This document shows positions 43,222-55,560 of a DNA stretch of 64,000 nt, piece after piece; position 1 is the first letter of the stretch; every line of letters starts with the position of its first letter. The translations under genes and the position numbers were made by a program. The notes below the pieces were generated by a model. It worked only from the letters and a program-made list of their open reading frames with translations, was not told where the DNA came from and ran no database searches. The stretch is from Symbiodinium microadriaticum (taxonomy: Eukaryota; Sar; Dinophyceae; Suessiales; Symbiodiniaceae), in the NCBI GenBank assembly GCA_001939145.1, contig LSRX01000173.1:87164-151163 (forward strand), in the 5' to 3' direction.

Positions 43222-44600
43222 ATCCCGATCTCTGTATTAAGTGCGAAAGCTCAATCGCGAGTATCTGAGGTCCTCCGTCGGACGGAGCCCGGCGCACCGC
43301 AAGCCGCAAACGGGCGGAGCGGCTCCTGCTTCACTGCGCAAACACAAACCATGCATGGATGTGTGTATATATGTATGTAATTAGGCATGAATGTATGTTT
43401 TAAGATGTGTTAGCATGCATGTCAGTATGTACTAATATGTGTATGAAAGTATATCTCTGTAGATGTGCGATTATATGTATCTGCATTCATGCCCATGGAT
43501 ATGTGCGTGTGTAGGTATACGTAAAGGCACAGAACGCACAGGCTACCTGTATTCATTATATACTCATGTCCTCAGCCTTATTATTCATACACTTTGCATA
43601 GCCCTATCAATTTGGGGGCCACAGCTCTCCACACTCGTCTCTTCTATGGGAAAGCGACCAATAAATTGTTGCCGGACTTGCTGGCGGGAGCCGCATGAGC
43701 ACAACTCGATTGCCAAACGACGAGCAGTGTAGTCGTGATCCGTGGCCCGCGAGACGACCTGAACTTGCCACTATCACTAGGCACTCTCTCAAAGTGCTCC
43801 AGCACCGGAGATGAAAATTGAATGAATGAATAGCCTCAAACCCTGAACCCTTCTCCCCCACTCCGGTACACCCTGATTTGAGGAGGCTTCTGATGTTCTA
43901 CTACAAGTGTAATCAAGACCTAGAGAATGATATTGATAATTGTTCCGGCTTCTAAATTACACCCTTTTGAGCATGGTCTTCAATTGTGTGCCAGCTGTAT
44001 TACGCCCTGAAACGCAAGTCCCTGGCGGTCGGTACCTTGGGTTTCGTGACAGCTCGGCTTTTCCGGGGCGGAGTCCCTACCGGAACAGCACGGATTTTGG
44101 GAGTCAGGGCCAGCTGGTGTTGTTGATGTCTTGCCTCACCGGCTTCGCAAGGGGGTTTCAAGACATCCCTACAAGATGTTCGAAGGGGGCTTGAAAAACC
44201 TTCTGTGCCATTTTCGTCTTCAACTCAGAGTCCGGACTACAGCCTTAAGAACAGATGCCATGTACAGCGCATGCCAAAAGCTGGATCACCATGCCACATC
44301 AAAGGTCCCACCTAAAGATTCCCTAGTACCATGGAACTATAAAAAACAATGTCATTTTCCACCCATGGTTCGATTGCTGACTGTTTTATGATGCGGTACA
44401 CTATTTTCCATGTTATACTGACACTCAGTACAGGATTTAAACCCCTTCTTAAACCCCACCCAACCCCTAACCGTGCCTGAGCCCTAAATCCACAAAAAGC
44501 CATAGGTGCCAGCCTGATTACATCCTAAACTAAGCTCCCTGCTAATCCTCCAACCGCTCCTCGGACTCTGAAGATTGAAGTGCAGACAGTAAAGCAGGGT
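41500..44600. other. No supported gene
   Basis: Telomere-like words at 41600-41670, the compound triplet repeat at 43.1 kb and ATGTATGT-type sequence at 43345-43540. No exon defended. Confidence 0.45.
43078..43222 (+). repeat. Compound trinucleotide repeat (CAC)n(CTC)n(CTACTC)n(CTA)n
   Basis: One repeat type passes into the next by single-base change of the unit: CAC, CTC, alternating CTACTC, then CTA. Confidence 0.93.
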
Positions 44601-44601
44601 C

Positions 44602-44718
44602 TAAACTCTACCCTTAGTCTCCATTGTAGTTCCTTTTTGGGGTTACCTGTTAGGATCCTTGATATAAAATTGGTTAAACCAAAAAAGGAACTACAATGGG
44701 GACTATAGGTAAACTCTA
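44602..44718. repeat. Inverted-repeat element (family E) with exact 9-bp target duplication
   Basis: TAAACTCTA flanks the element on both sides (44602-44610, 44710-44718). The inner ends are inverted repeats containing CCATTGTAGTTCCTTTTTGG and its complement. A related end occurs at 26811-26847. Confidence 0.78.
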
Positions 44719-45019
44719 ATTCCTAATCCAAGAGCCTCCCGGCCGGTTGCCGGAAGCCAGGGGCTCTGGCGTGCCGCAGTGCGGCCCAGAGCCTCGCCCC
44801 GCACCTTCCCGAGTGGCTATAGTAAAGGTTTAGGGTTTAGGGTTTAGGGTATAGAAGCCAGATACCTACACTGTAAGCGATCTTGCAAGTCGTTTACAAG
44901 TTTAGAAGGCTGCAGGGGACTGAGGTTTTTCCCTCCTACGTAGCAAACAGGGGGTTTGGGGTTTAAGCACGGCTAATGAGGCATTGGGGGGTTCTTATGA
45001 GGAGATCAAAGGCGCCATA

Positions 45020-45534
45020 TTTACAGCCCTACTACATGTGGTAGATATTTCTCTTTCTTTTTGCCGGGAGTATGTTCCTCTGCCTCTCTCTCCCTGACAC
45101 GGTCGCAGAAATCGGTTAGACCCAGACGCCGATGTATTGACTGAAGGTAGGAGACTGGCGACATCGAGCGAGTCCCAAGATGCGAAGAATGCAGCCGTCA
45201 ATGTAACACCAGGGAAATGAAGACGACACTTTTTATGCCGTTGGCAGACTGGCAGAACAACAGTTTTCAGGACAAACTCGGGCAGTGCGGCACCATGTGG
45301 CACACCCGGTGAAGCAGAATCCGAGTTCAGGGCTGGGGTTAAGGCAAACATGTGTGTAAAGGGGCGGGAGCGCATGCAGCTCATAAGTTTTTGAGTGTTT
45401 GGGCTTGTTTTTCTATAATTTTCGGCAACGAGGTTAGCGGGTTTCATAGCTTGCTTCAGCAATGAACTGGTGCCTTCTTGCGGACAAGGTCGTCTTCGAG
45501 CGAGTGGAAGGAGATGATTGCCAGGAGGCCTCAC
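45020..45534 (-). CDS. Long minus-strand frame, possible exon
   Basis: About 170 codons without a stop, reading GTSSLLKQAMKPANLVAENY, RSRPFTHMFALTPALNSDS and PEFVLKTVVLPVCQRHKKC. The length is near what chance can give at this base composition. No family recognised. Confidence 0.33.
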
Positions 45535-46563
45535 GCTATGGACCGACGCTACTCGGTGGTACTCGGTGGTATAGTTCTTACGAAACCCCTGAACCCTAAA
45601 CCCTATAAGAGTTCCTCATAAGTAAGTACACGGCTCTCCGTCGTCTGTACTACTGTGTGACCACCCACAAAACTTGCGCCTTGCTTGGTTTTTTACGCTG
45701 CAATAGCGTGCCGCGAACGGCCAGATGGGGTTCTTGGTTCTCTACGATCCTGCTGTGTAGGGCTCAGGCTCCACGCTGCTGCCATTCTGTGATCCACCAG
45801 CTGGATCGTGTTCGGCGACAAGGCCCTTTGTGCCCCAGCACACTCCAAGTCTTACTCTAGAAAATCAACCGAGCACCTCACACTGAAACTGAAGGTTGTG
45901 CTGCTCAAGATGCGTTATAAACACCAAACAATCGAATCCTCAACGTGCCGAAACGCCCATATCAGGCCGAAGAATGCAAAGCGCAATGTATACCAACAAG
46001 ACATCCCTAATAGCCTAATAGGTTTATCTTCTGAACCGACTCTGCTACGTTGCCTCCCGGAGCCAGCACTTGCTCTGCCGCCGCGAGAAGTGCCGAAACT
46101 GCTGACAACTCACCTGGGAAATGTCAGACTCTCTGCGGTTACTTCTAGATGGGAGGAAGACTACCGGTACTTGGAGAACGATACCAGGAGATCTCACGTT
46201 CAAGCACCTGCGCCGGCGTCCTTGCCAGAACCAACATCTCCTCTGACCCAGTGCTGCTTTTGCATCTTGCCCTTCTTTCGCTCTCAGATGAATGTCACTC
46301 ACAGGCTGCTGGCTGCTGGCCATCACAGATTCACATCCGCCCAGCCATTGTGCAAAATCGTTACAAGTTCAACGTCTCGGGAGCTAAACCAAGAGTCGTA
46401 CTTCTTGACGCTCTTTTCGCAAGTCTGCATAAGGATGACATATGCTAAGCCATGGCAGCTTTGCAACAGGTCTCTTCACGTGACAGAACCACTTATCTAA
46501 TGTTCCTGCAATGCCGTAGACCATCCACAAACCGGGTACCCTGCTGCAGTAGTTCCGTCTAAG

Positions 46564-46790
46564 TCACCTGTCGTACACTTCGAATGAAGTCTCGACATCT
46601 TTCGGATGAGACATATTCGATCTATTCTCGATGCTCCGTGAGTTCGGATCTGCACCGGACCGGACTACCCCAAAAGTGGCGGCTAGTGTCATAATTGCCA
46701 GAACTGTGGCTGTGGCTACTGCCTTACTCCTCCGACTAGATTCAAACATATCCCCCCATATGCGAGACTTCGGCCACCTCTCACAGCTCA
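46564..46790 (-). CDS. Probable first exon of a signal-anchored membrane protein
   Basis: ATG at about 46752 begins MFESSRRSKAVATATVLAI, a short basic N-terminus followed by one hydrophobic helix (VATATVLAIMTLAATFGVV) and a polar stretch (SGADPNSRSIENRSNMSHP). A donor AG|GTGACTT follows FEVYD near 46572. The layout is that of a type II signal anchor. An alternative upstream start gives a longer basic N-terminus. Downstream exons were not identified. Confidence 0.45.
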
Positions 46791-46799
46791 GAATTCTTA

Positions 46800-48975
46800 G
46801 CAGTACCGCGAGGCTTGCGGACATAGTCCTCCTTGGTTGCCGGATGCTCAGACAGAACTATGATCCAGCACGCGCCACGAGCTCTCGTGACCGGGCGATA
46901 GATGCGTTCTGAGGAGCTACAAAAGCCTTCAGGGACTCGAGGTCTCTGTTTCCGCCGTACATCTGATGTCGGCCTCTGAGCTGCTAAGCCGTCAGCAGCC
47001 GGTAATATAGGGGCTTAAATACTTCCCCATGCTATTCTGGGGGTTTCTTAATATAGTGATAGTATACTATATACCTAAAAACCGTCAATCCACAAGTAAT
47101 TCCTATCGTGTCTGCGGCCTTTTGGTCTCAAGGAATGTAGGCTCATGGACACTCCTTTGTCTGAAACATGGCCGATCCCCAGATTCAGAATGAAGGGTGC
47201 TCCAATACCCTGGGTTCAGCAAAGTCGCCCGCTCAAGGAAGATGTTAGCTAACAATCGTGTTACTGAACAGATCTGCCGCGTCACGCAAATTGCTCTTGA
47301 GAGATGGATTGCTATGTCTTCTGTTGAAATGAGAAATGCACTGCCGACGAAGATTGGTCCTGTCAGAAGATTTAAAGCTGCTAAAGAATCATGTTACTAA
47401 ATTTAAAGATGTTCTTGAGAGATCCAAACCAAATCAGATCCTCGACAACGATTTCCACCCGTATCTTCTTGTGCCCATCTGGGCACCCACCGAAACCTGT
47501 GCTTGCTGCAAGAAAGTCCTGAACTTTTCCGCTGAGCCGAGAAACCTTACCCGTAGATGTCCGCATACTATTTATTTTCCTGTACGGTTGCTCGACAGCT
47601 GGCCTATGACTCCATGTTGCGAGACATTGGTTGCATACTGTCCAAGCTTTGTGGAACGAATAACTCAAGATTGGCTACATACATTCTCTGGACGCACAAG
47701 ACGTCTAAAGCCTCGATCGCATCTGACGCATGTCCTCAAAACCCTGTTCAAAATGTAAATAAAGCCCCTATGCTAGGGCTGTCGACTTCTGTTTGCCCCC
47801 AGGAACTCTAGAGCCGGAATCAAGCACACTGTCCGAAAAGCTTGACCTTCTTCTAGGGCTGACGGTTTTTTGGGAGGAATCCAAGAGGCCTGGATTTTGC
47901 CATTCGTCTCCTGGACATGGATACATCTAGGACGTGCCCCGTGAGTGCTGCAAGTCTACATGCCGCTTCAACTTCAACCTGCTGTTGTAACAACATGCAA
48001 CATGTCTTGCAACAATCCCATGAAAGGGGGTTCGGTATAACTAGGAGGCGCCTCGAGTACGTCTGCCTGACTTTCTGGACCTCTGGAACCACATGCAGAC
48101 TTTATACGTCTCCGCAACACGTTGAACGTGCAAAGTAGGCAGCTGTCATATCTAGTAGAAGAAAGGTTTCAACATAGGAACATGAGTTCAAGTTTTTGCT
48201 TGGCCGGCTTCGCTTCTGGACACGAGGAGCTCTTGGTTGAAAGCTACGTCGTGCGAGGCGAACAATCTGCCAGGTGGCCCTTGTAATGGGCCAGGGTCGG
48301 ATAGCCGGTGATTTTTTGCCTCAGATTTAACCGAAGTGCAGCCAGGAACAACTCCGTACACAAATCGTACTTCAGACCCTGACTTAAGAATCGGGTTTTC
48401 TAGACTGGGGCCTAGGGCCTACGGTGGGAGTTTCGCAAAATCGACATATTCATTATAGTAACTGTGGATGTTGGCGGGCAGGCCGCTACAATGAATTCTT
48501 CTGCTTCGTCCTACAGCCCAAGCAATAACACAACACTATAGGGGCATTGATGATTAGAATAGGGTTTTGGTGTATCCTTTTGCTGCTGTTGCAATGGGAC
48601 ACTGTGATACCATTAGCCATTATGAAAATTGTGCTTGATTCCTTCCCGGTTTACCCGCCACAAGAAACTTGCCTCGTGGAATCACACAAAGGACAGCTTC
48701 ACTTGCCCGTTGCCCCTTGGTCCTTGTTAAGCCCTTGGCTAGACATGTGTAGCTTGTTACTGTCTTACTAGTCACTCTCTTGTGGCGGCCGCGGCACCCC
48801 AAACAACCACAGCAAACAAAGGACTGAACCCGTCGCGTAGAATCGTAGACACTCCGAGATACCCCCCCCCCCCCTGACAGCATGCAAAAAAGATAAGCCA
48901 ATGCGCTATGACTATCACTGACTATCACGTTACTGCGGTCCAGGTCAGCTTTTAGGCGTTTTGCCTGAGGTTTGT
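46800..48975. other. No firm gene; conflicting weak frames on both strands
   Basis: Plus-strand frame 47336-47758 (WAPTETCACCKKVLNF) and minus-strand frame 47668-47381 (GKVQDFLAASTGFGG) overlap; neither has clear splice signals. Confidence 0.4.
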
Positions 48976-48981
48976 AGTGCT

Positions 48982-50980
48982 TTAGGATGAGCATTGCAGG
49001 CTTTGCAACGCTACCTGCTGCCTGGAGCAACCATTGCATCCGGGTGGCTCCTTGCACAGCTTCACCTCTGTGGCGCTGGCATAGCAATGCACATGGCCGA
49101 TCAGGACTTTTGGATCGTCCTCACCATGCAATGGACTAATTGCATCAGTGGACGCTTTTGTTTGCATGGGGCGGCTCTGCTGTCTGCTGCATGTTCCAAG
49201 CCATGCAAGTCCATGGACTGCGAGCAGGGCGACCAAATGGCCCCATGCAAGGGTCCTTGTAGAGTTTCCCAAGCTCCTCCCAGGCCTCCTTCTCCCGGTG
49301 GTGGGCTCCGTCGGCCTGCGGCAAACGCAAAAGAAAAGCTGACATTTGTCAGGAGGCTCAGGCCATGAGAATAGCTCTTTATCTTGGTATGCAAGAACAA
49401 AGGAAAGCCTCGTGACTTGTTACTCTCTGTGTGTCGTTTTGTGTGTGTGCGTGTGTCTGAGCGGATCCTCCTCTTCTGATAACACTATACAGTCACTACA
49501 GGGCTTCCACAGCTGCAAGCATTCCGCCTTGTCAAAGGCAGAATCGGAGAAAAGGACGAAAAGGTGAGATCCAGATTCAAGATGCCGCAAGAATTCATTC
49601 TTCACCTGGGCAGGGTGTTGCCGCAACTGCCTGGTTGCTTTCTAGCATTCTAGCACAAAACAAGTCATCGACATTAGCAGCACCACTGATTCCTGTTGCA
49701 CCATCAATGCAGCTAATCTGGTGAACATCGCCGCGCTCAATGAAACACCTCTCGGTTTTGTAGAAGGGCGCCATATATCATATCGTGTAATGGTAGCGCG
49801 CTGTGGGTTTCCTCAGCACTCCTCGATATCTCGCGATGCAGTACTGACAGTACTCATTCCCGGAATTCCACAAGCACAGGAAGTGCTTCAGAGCTAGGTA
49901 TACTCTCAGCAGCACGGATAGACAGCGGCTGGTTCAACAACTGTTATGCATCCAAGAGTCCAGGGACACAGGTGTCGCTCGGGCACATTGGATGAAGGCA
50001 GTTGCCAAGGCCAGCAATCCAAATCTTGCCATTGAAGCCTTTGCTTAGCAGGCTCAGCAAGTTACGGTGACAGTACGTCGGCAGATCTAAAGCCTTGGCG
50101 CTATCGAAGCAATCCTCCTGATTCTGTGCAAACACTTCCGAGTAAGCCTGAGCAAGCCTTTCTAACCTCCTACTAACGAGCCCGTTGTAAGCACATGAAA
50201 AGTTTACCGCGAAGCCTTGGCGATACACCTTTACGAGCACGAAAAGATCTCACGATGTGGTCCAGCTGCAGGTTGTTCTTGGATCCAAGTGGCTCCACTG
50301 CAGAATGCTTGGAGGACTAAGGCACGTAGTTAAAGTACAAGTAAAGTTTTAAAGCGTAGCATTGTATGTGTAGCGCTCACACGGGGACGGAGGGCGCTCT
50401 CTTTGGGATGATGCAGAGGCTACAGCTAAACAAAAAGCCAACCGGACCTTTGCAGGTTGAACCGGTGAGGCATAGGGTACGTTCAAGAGTGCTGGGCTGA
50501 GTAAAGGGTTTCTTGCATGGTGAGTTGTGTGGCAAGGCGCTCGAGCCGAAAAGTACAAGTCGGTTGCAGAGATCTGGCAAAACTAAACAGTAGTAGAAGT
50601 GATCGGAAAGTTGCAGAATCACTGGCTGCAGCAAGCGCAATCCTAGAACCCAAGCTCCGCCAAAAGGCCAATACTGGAAGCCCTCGTTCCGGGCCCATCC
50701 CCCAACCATGCTCTGAGCTTGCGGCCATTCACTAGAATGCGCAGAGCTTGAAACGTCCTCAGCTATACAAAAGGCAAGAGAATGCGTGTATGCAAGTTTT
50801 GACACCATCTCGAGGCTTTGCTGCATGGCTTTTCTTTTGGCACTTATGTCAACCTGGAAACTGCGGTTTACAACAACATTCAACAACAAATGACAGTGCC
50901 AGTGCCGCCCAACAACTTGGTAGCAGGGTGCACGCGGGCGGGGCCTCTCCCTTCCTCGCGTGCGCAGTCCTGGCCAGTTG
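48982..50980 (-). CDS. Multi-exon gene of unknown function
   Basis: A series of coding-like stretches on one strand, in order: about 50900-50480 (AMQQSLEMVSKLAYTHSLAF, FQYWPFGGAWVLGLRLLQ), 50240-49960 (YRQGFAVNFSCAYNGLVSRR, QAYSEVFAQNQEDCFDSAKA), about 49640-49450 (HPAQVKNEFLRHLESGSHLF, DSAFDKAECLQLWKPCSDC), 49320-about 49170 (ADGAHHREKEAWEELGKLYK, starting after TTTGCCGCAG) and about 49110-48982 (DDPKVLIGHVHCYASATEV, ending CNGCSRQQV...TAA). Boundaries between them were only partly worked out: a GA donor after SEEE at about 49461 would join in phase to 49320. The protein appears soluble with several Cys, and I do not recognise the family. Part of the first stretch reads plausibly in two frames. 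Confidence 0.5.
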
Positions 50981-50984
50981 TTCG

Positions 50985-52490
50985 AGCTGTGCCACGACAT
51001 AGGTATGTCACATGTGTGAAAATTCAATAACAGACGATTCCACTCAACTCTCGGTCACAAAACAGGGCGCCTCCAATCGTATACCAAGCAAGCAAGGCAG
51101 AAGCAATGCAAAGCAGTGCTGGAGATCGATCCAGATTTTTAAACACCACAACTAGAAGGAAACGCCTACGCTACCCTAGCGCAAGCGGGCCTTTGGCTGG
51201 CCTTGCACAGCAGGTCTTGCAGTCAAGCTGCGAGTGAAACAAAGCTGGCATGAAACCTATAGCAAGCACTCACGGTGCACATGTACGCAAGTCTGTGCCA
51301 AATCACAACAGGTACATGTATATGTATATGTATATGTATATGTATTTGTATATGTGTATATGTGTGTATGCATGTATGTATGTATGTATGTATGTATATA
51401 TATATATATATACGAAGATGCAGAAATACACGCTGTAAGTTATATGCGTACACATGCTTTTCTGCACCCAAACCACAAAGGCACGGCTCTCCCATTATAT
51501 CATTGGCATGAAGGCCTGCAGCAAACTGCTGAGGGAATGAGCAACGAATACTTAACAATCCAACAGTAGCAATATGCGAACATAAGTCTCAGCCACCAGT
51601 TGTCAATCATGAAGCTGTCTGCACTGGGCGACATGGCTCCTCAATGATGGCTGCAGCCTGACGGAGACACCCAAGCATTAGCAGTTGAGGTGTGCATATC
51701 GCACCTACATCAACACCATGTCGTGATGTGCCCGCGTTTTTACAACAAGCAGGCCCTGAAAACATCCGAAGCTCGATGGTTCTGATTAACCAAGCAAGAA
51801 GGAGCAACTACGTAGGAGACTCAGTTCATCACGCCCCCCTCCATAACAACAAACACAACAATCCAAAACAACTGACTTGTCATATATTTAATCATTAATC
51901 AGGCAGGCCAGGATCAATCATAAAGCGAGCAACTATACAAGACGGTTCATGACCGGGCTCCATGCACAAAATCACACAACAACTCAACACAACTGATTTA
52001 ACATACCTTGTACCACGCGGCCAGGATCAATCACGAAGCGAGCAACGACACACAAGACGGCTTCGTCATGCCCCCTTCCATGAAAACATAAGCAAAACAA
52101 CTGTCTTATAAGGTTAGGGTTTGGGGTCTCGGTTTGGTAGGGTTTAGGGTATAACAGTATAACATATCTTACAGTCAGGCAGGTTGGGATCACAATGGCG
52201 GGCTCAGTCGCCAGGGACAACGAAGAAATGCACGATCACTCCGTGCTGCACCGCAAGCCGAAGCATCTTCACTTCCCACCGCCATCCAACCGCACACTCA
52301 TCGCTCTAGGGCTTTAACTGCTGAGGTCTTTGCAGAGTAGGGGTCTGGGAAGGCTTGAAAAAGGTTTCTGGTTCAGGATCCTCCAGTCACGCCCACAAGT
52401 CCCCAGTTCTCAGGCGCATGTGGCAAAATGGAAGCCTCAAAGCGGCGCACACTCTTCAACTTCAACCCACCGCCTGGCGGGTGGTCTGTG
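50985..52490. other. No supported gene; AT/CATA microsatellite
   Basis: Microsatellite at 51.30-51.41 kb. ACAAACACAAC-type and repeated AGGATCAATCA-type words at 51.84-52.1 kb suggest a short degenerate duplication. Confidence 0.45.
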
Positions 52491-52493
52491 GCT

Positions 52494-52691
52494 TCACGAC
52501 GACCAACCGGCCGGCCACACGGGCTGCAAAGCTGGGCTCCTCTTCTTGTGGCTAGGAGACTTGGCGGGATCAAGCGTCGCATGGGCCAAATAGACAATCA
52601 ACAACAACAGTGCAAATCGCAGAAGAAAGACCAGCGTGAAGGATACTTTGTGCTTTCTCTCAAGCTTCAACCTCGCACTTCTCCTCCTCAC
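52494..52691 (-). CDS. Exon-like frame with a membrane segment, unknown product
   Basis: Minus-strand frame reading RLKLERKHKVSFTLVFLL then RFALLLLIVYLAHATLDP, that is, a basic stretch followed by one strong membrane helix, ending in TGA. A plus-strand frame overlaps. No splice ends were fixed. Confidence 0.3.
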   Translation of the reverse strand: MRRRSARLKLERKHKVSFTLVFLLRFALLLLIVYLAHATLDPAKSPSHKKRSPALQPVWPAGWSS

Positions 52692-53064
52692 CCAACCTCA
52701 GGTGGACCGAAGTGTCGGTTTCGACGGTCGGAAGAATGTAGTTTCACGGAGCAGGAAGCACGTGCACTAGCTCTGGTGAGAAGATTTCAATTCTAGATTC
52801 TAGAGTCTCAGAACTGCAACCCACAGATCTTGCGACTTCTTTTGGAAGCCAACAGCCTGGGAACCCAAACCAGCAACTCGTTCTCGTGCTTACTTTGCTG
52901 CGCGGGACTCATGGACTCGGACTGCTAGGAGTGTCAAGTCTGGTTAGAATTGACTAGAAGCTCGTATATAGTCATACCCAAGCCTGCGCAATGCCTCCCT
53001 TGTAAGGAGCCCGCTCGCAAATGTGTTTCTCCAGCTCCTTCTGCGGCAAGTTGGCTACGTACCT

Positions 53065-53140
53065 GTTCAAGCGCACACGTCGTGTTGACAACCCTCCCGC
53101 CTAGGTGTGGCATGTGCTGCAAGAGCCGCAGAGCTCTGTT
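53065..53140 (-). CDS. Short internal exon, unknown product
   Basis: Bounded by an acceptor-like GTGTAACAG and a strong GTACGTAG donor. The reading ALRLLQHMPHLGGRVVNTT then CALEQ is in frame across the stretch. No neighbouring exon was joined to it. Confidence 0.4.
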
Positions 53141-53144
53141 ACAC

Positions 53145-55045
53145 TGTGCATCTCACGAAAACCAGCCAGTGCATGCCCCTAACAGGGCTGTTGCACTTGA
53201 AAGCCTTCGAAAAACCTCAGCAGTCACTCCGTTGCATAACTGAAGTCAAACCAGAGACATAACAATCATGATGCAGCAGCCGCCACTATCAGGGTCTGTG
53301 CCATTGCAGCAGTCCTCAAATCCCCTACCATGCTGCTGCCTTGAGATACCCTAAACAGTAGTAGAAAGAAGTGAGAAGGGTTTTGGCGGCTTTGGGTTAT
53401 AATTCTATGTACTTAAAACTGATACGTAGGAACATACGGAAAATTACGTTTATGATGATTGTTACCAACATTTAAAGTCTTCAAGCCCCTATATGAGATG
53501 CAAAGCCAACCCGGCTCACCAGGCTGCCGATCGAAGAGTCGGATCCGTGGGGTCCTACTCCAAGCAGCCCGCGCTCACAGTCAGGATGTCGTGATTTGGG
53601 GGACGTCATGGGTTTTATGTAGTTGGGTTTAGGCGTTCTGGCGCTCACATGTTTGCATCTGTCCGTGATAGGTGAAAGGAGAAGCCGGATCTGCTCAAGC
53701 AATATCGCAACACTATATACAGAATCAAAACACAGCCAGAGCCACACGCCTAAGTTTGCAGCTTTGCCGTAGTATCCCTCTACTACCACGGCATTTGAGT
53801 TTTTAAAGGAATCCGTCTCGCGCAACTAGCATGGAGTCCAGGTAGCAGATGTAGAGGAGAGTTCCCTAACGAGCTGACTAGGTCTAGGTTACACTCACGC
53901 GCTCTACGATGGCAGCAATGCATCGGATGTGTGACACGGCTGATCTGTCGACCTTCTAAGGGAGTGTACAAAAAAGGGATTACTGTGCTGCCTTAGGGTT
54001 CTCGACTCTTCTTCCCCTCCTGCCTGGCTGACTGCGTCTCTTGTTTTCGGTGCTGTCTCGACTGCAGTAGCTGCCTTAATCCCGGATTCGGGAGAAGCGT
54101 GGTTACTGGAGCGTGCCAAGCTCAAAGTCTTGTAAACGTATACCTCAAACCCCACTTCCAACATGATACAATGCCAGCACCTCATGTGTCTACTCGCATT
54201 TAGAGCTTACTCTGTCGGCTTTTCGCAAGAGAAATTAGGGGTGGTCCAGTCGAAAAGTCCTCCGAGGTGTAATCATTCTAAATCGAGAAGGTGCCTAATC
54301 TGTTGAGATGTTCGGCTGCATCATGAGCACTCTATAAATGGGGAAAGCACTCCTCAATCCTCTACCGGGCACACGACTAAGACTCTTGCTTTCGCAGGTG
54401 TGTGTGTGTGTGTGTGTGTCGGACCGGGGCTAAACTAAACGGAAACGATACAGTGGAGATCTTTTTTCGGGTCCAATCTCCCCAAGCCCAATCCACAAAC
54501 CCCCAAGTCCACCCAGGACCCCAAACCGCAGTCCATCCGCATGTCCAAAGGACCGTCACCGCGAAAGCTGAAACCGCGCTCTGCGCGATCCAGTTGCGGG
54601 GAGGAGACGCCTGGGAATTTACGTGTCCTTTTCACAGCCCTCTCATGCTTGCAAGCCTCTCCGGTGCGACCCGTGATCAAGTTCCTTGTGAAGTCTGTCT
54701 CTCAGGCTCCGACCCAGATCTGCCAGCACGGCATCGCATTGCAGCCTCCGCAGCCAACTCGCCCGGTTTCGAGTTCCCTAGTCGAGAGCCAGATTCAATA
54801 AAGAGGCAGCTTTGCGACCGCAGATCTTATGCTGTTTGTCATGTCGAGAAGCTTCTGCCGTCGTTCGTGCTGTTGTGGCCTCGCTTGCCTTCGCTGCGCC
54901 TTCTTGTGTTCCGACATGAACTCTCTCACCGCGCTCGCTCTGCCTTCGGAATCTTTGAGTTTGTAACGAACCCTATGAATCTAAACGGATACATGAGGTG
55001 ACTGTCCGAACACCCAGACAGCCACAGCACTAGACTGCCGAAACA
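53145..55045. other. No supported gene
   Basis: (GT)n at 54399-54420. A plus-strand frame of 199 codons (54402-55001) crosses this run and is listed among the rejected items. Confidence 0.45.
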
Positions 55046-55049
55046 CCTG

Positions 55050-55560
55050 CATTGAAGGAGCCTCAGGCCTGCAGGCAATAAAGCATTGAGGAAAGGAAAC
55101 CGACTGGTGACATGGTGGTCCTGTTGCTTGCTTCGGCGCCCGATTGAACCAATTAGGGCTTGGAAGCACCCAACTTGGTCTGCGAGGTGTGTCTCGCACC
55201 CGTGCGGTCGATGCTTGAATCGCTCACAGTAGCTCTCCACAGATGTCCCGCTCTAAATAGGTGTTAGATCAAGATCCCATACGGAGTAGACGTACCACAA
55301 ACAATGTAACAAAGCTTTGCTGCTTGGCCTGTGCAGGAATCAGGAAATGCAGCAGGATAAAAACACTCTCAGCCGCAGCTCTGCTAACCACAAAAGGTTC
55401 TGGCAGGTGACAGAGACGCCATGAGGACTCATGGCCATGCCACTTCTCCGGTCCTCGTCCTCCAACCCTTACATACCCTTCTTCGTGGAGACACCGCAGC
55501 GACCCCCTCTCCGAGTCCGAGCCGAGATGGCCTTGTCGATGAAAGGAGGCCGGAGGCACT
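55050..55560 (-). CDS. Two exon-like frames, unknown product
   Basis: Frame 55560-55269 reads GSDSERGSLRCLHEEGYVRV, EKWHGHESSWRLCHLPEPF and a hydrophobic stretch (AESVFILLHFLIPA), ending in TGA. Frame about 55240-55050 reads ESYCERFKHRPHGCETHLAD and QVGCFQALIGSIGRRSK. Both have GC-rich third positions and face the same way; they could be consecutive exons. Splice ends not fixed, no family recognised. Confidence 0.42.

Noticed and set aside
45808..46500. 230-codon plus-strand frame
   Set aside because: Longer than most chance frames, but it starts at GTG, has no recognisable composition, motif or splice signal, and opposes the strand of all supported genes. Kept only as a note.
54402..55001. 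199-codon plus-strand frame
   Set aside because: Begins in a (GT)n run and overlaps minus-strand sequence; no supporting feature beyond length.
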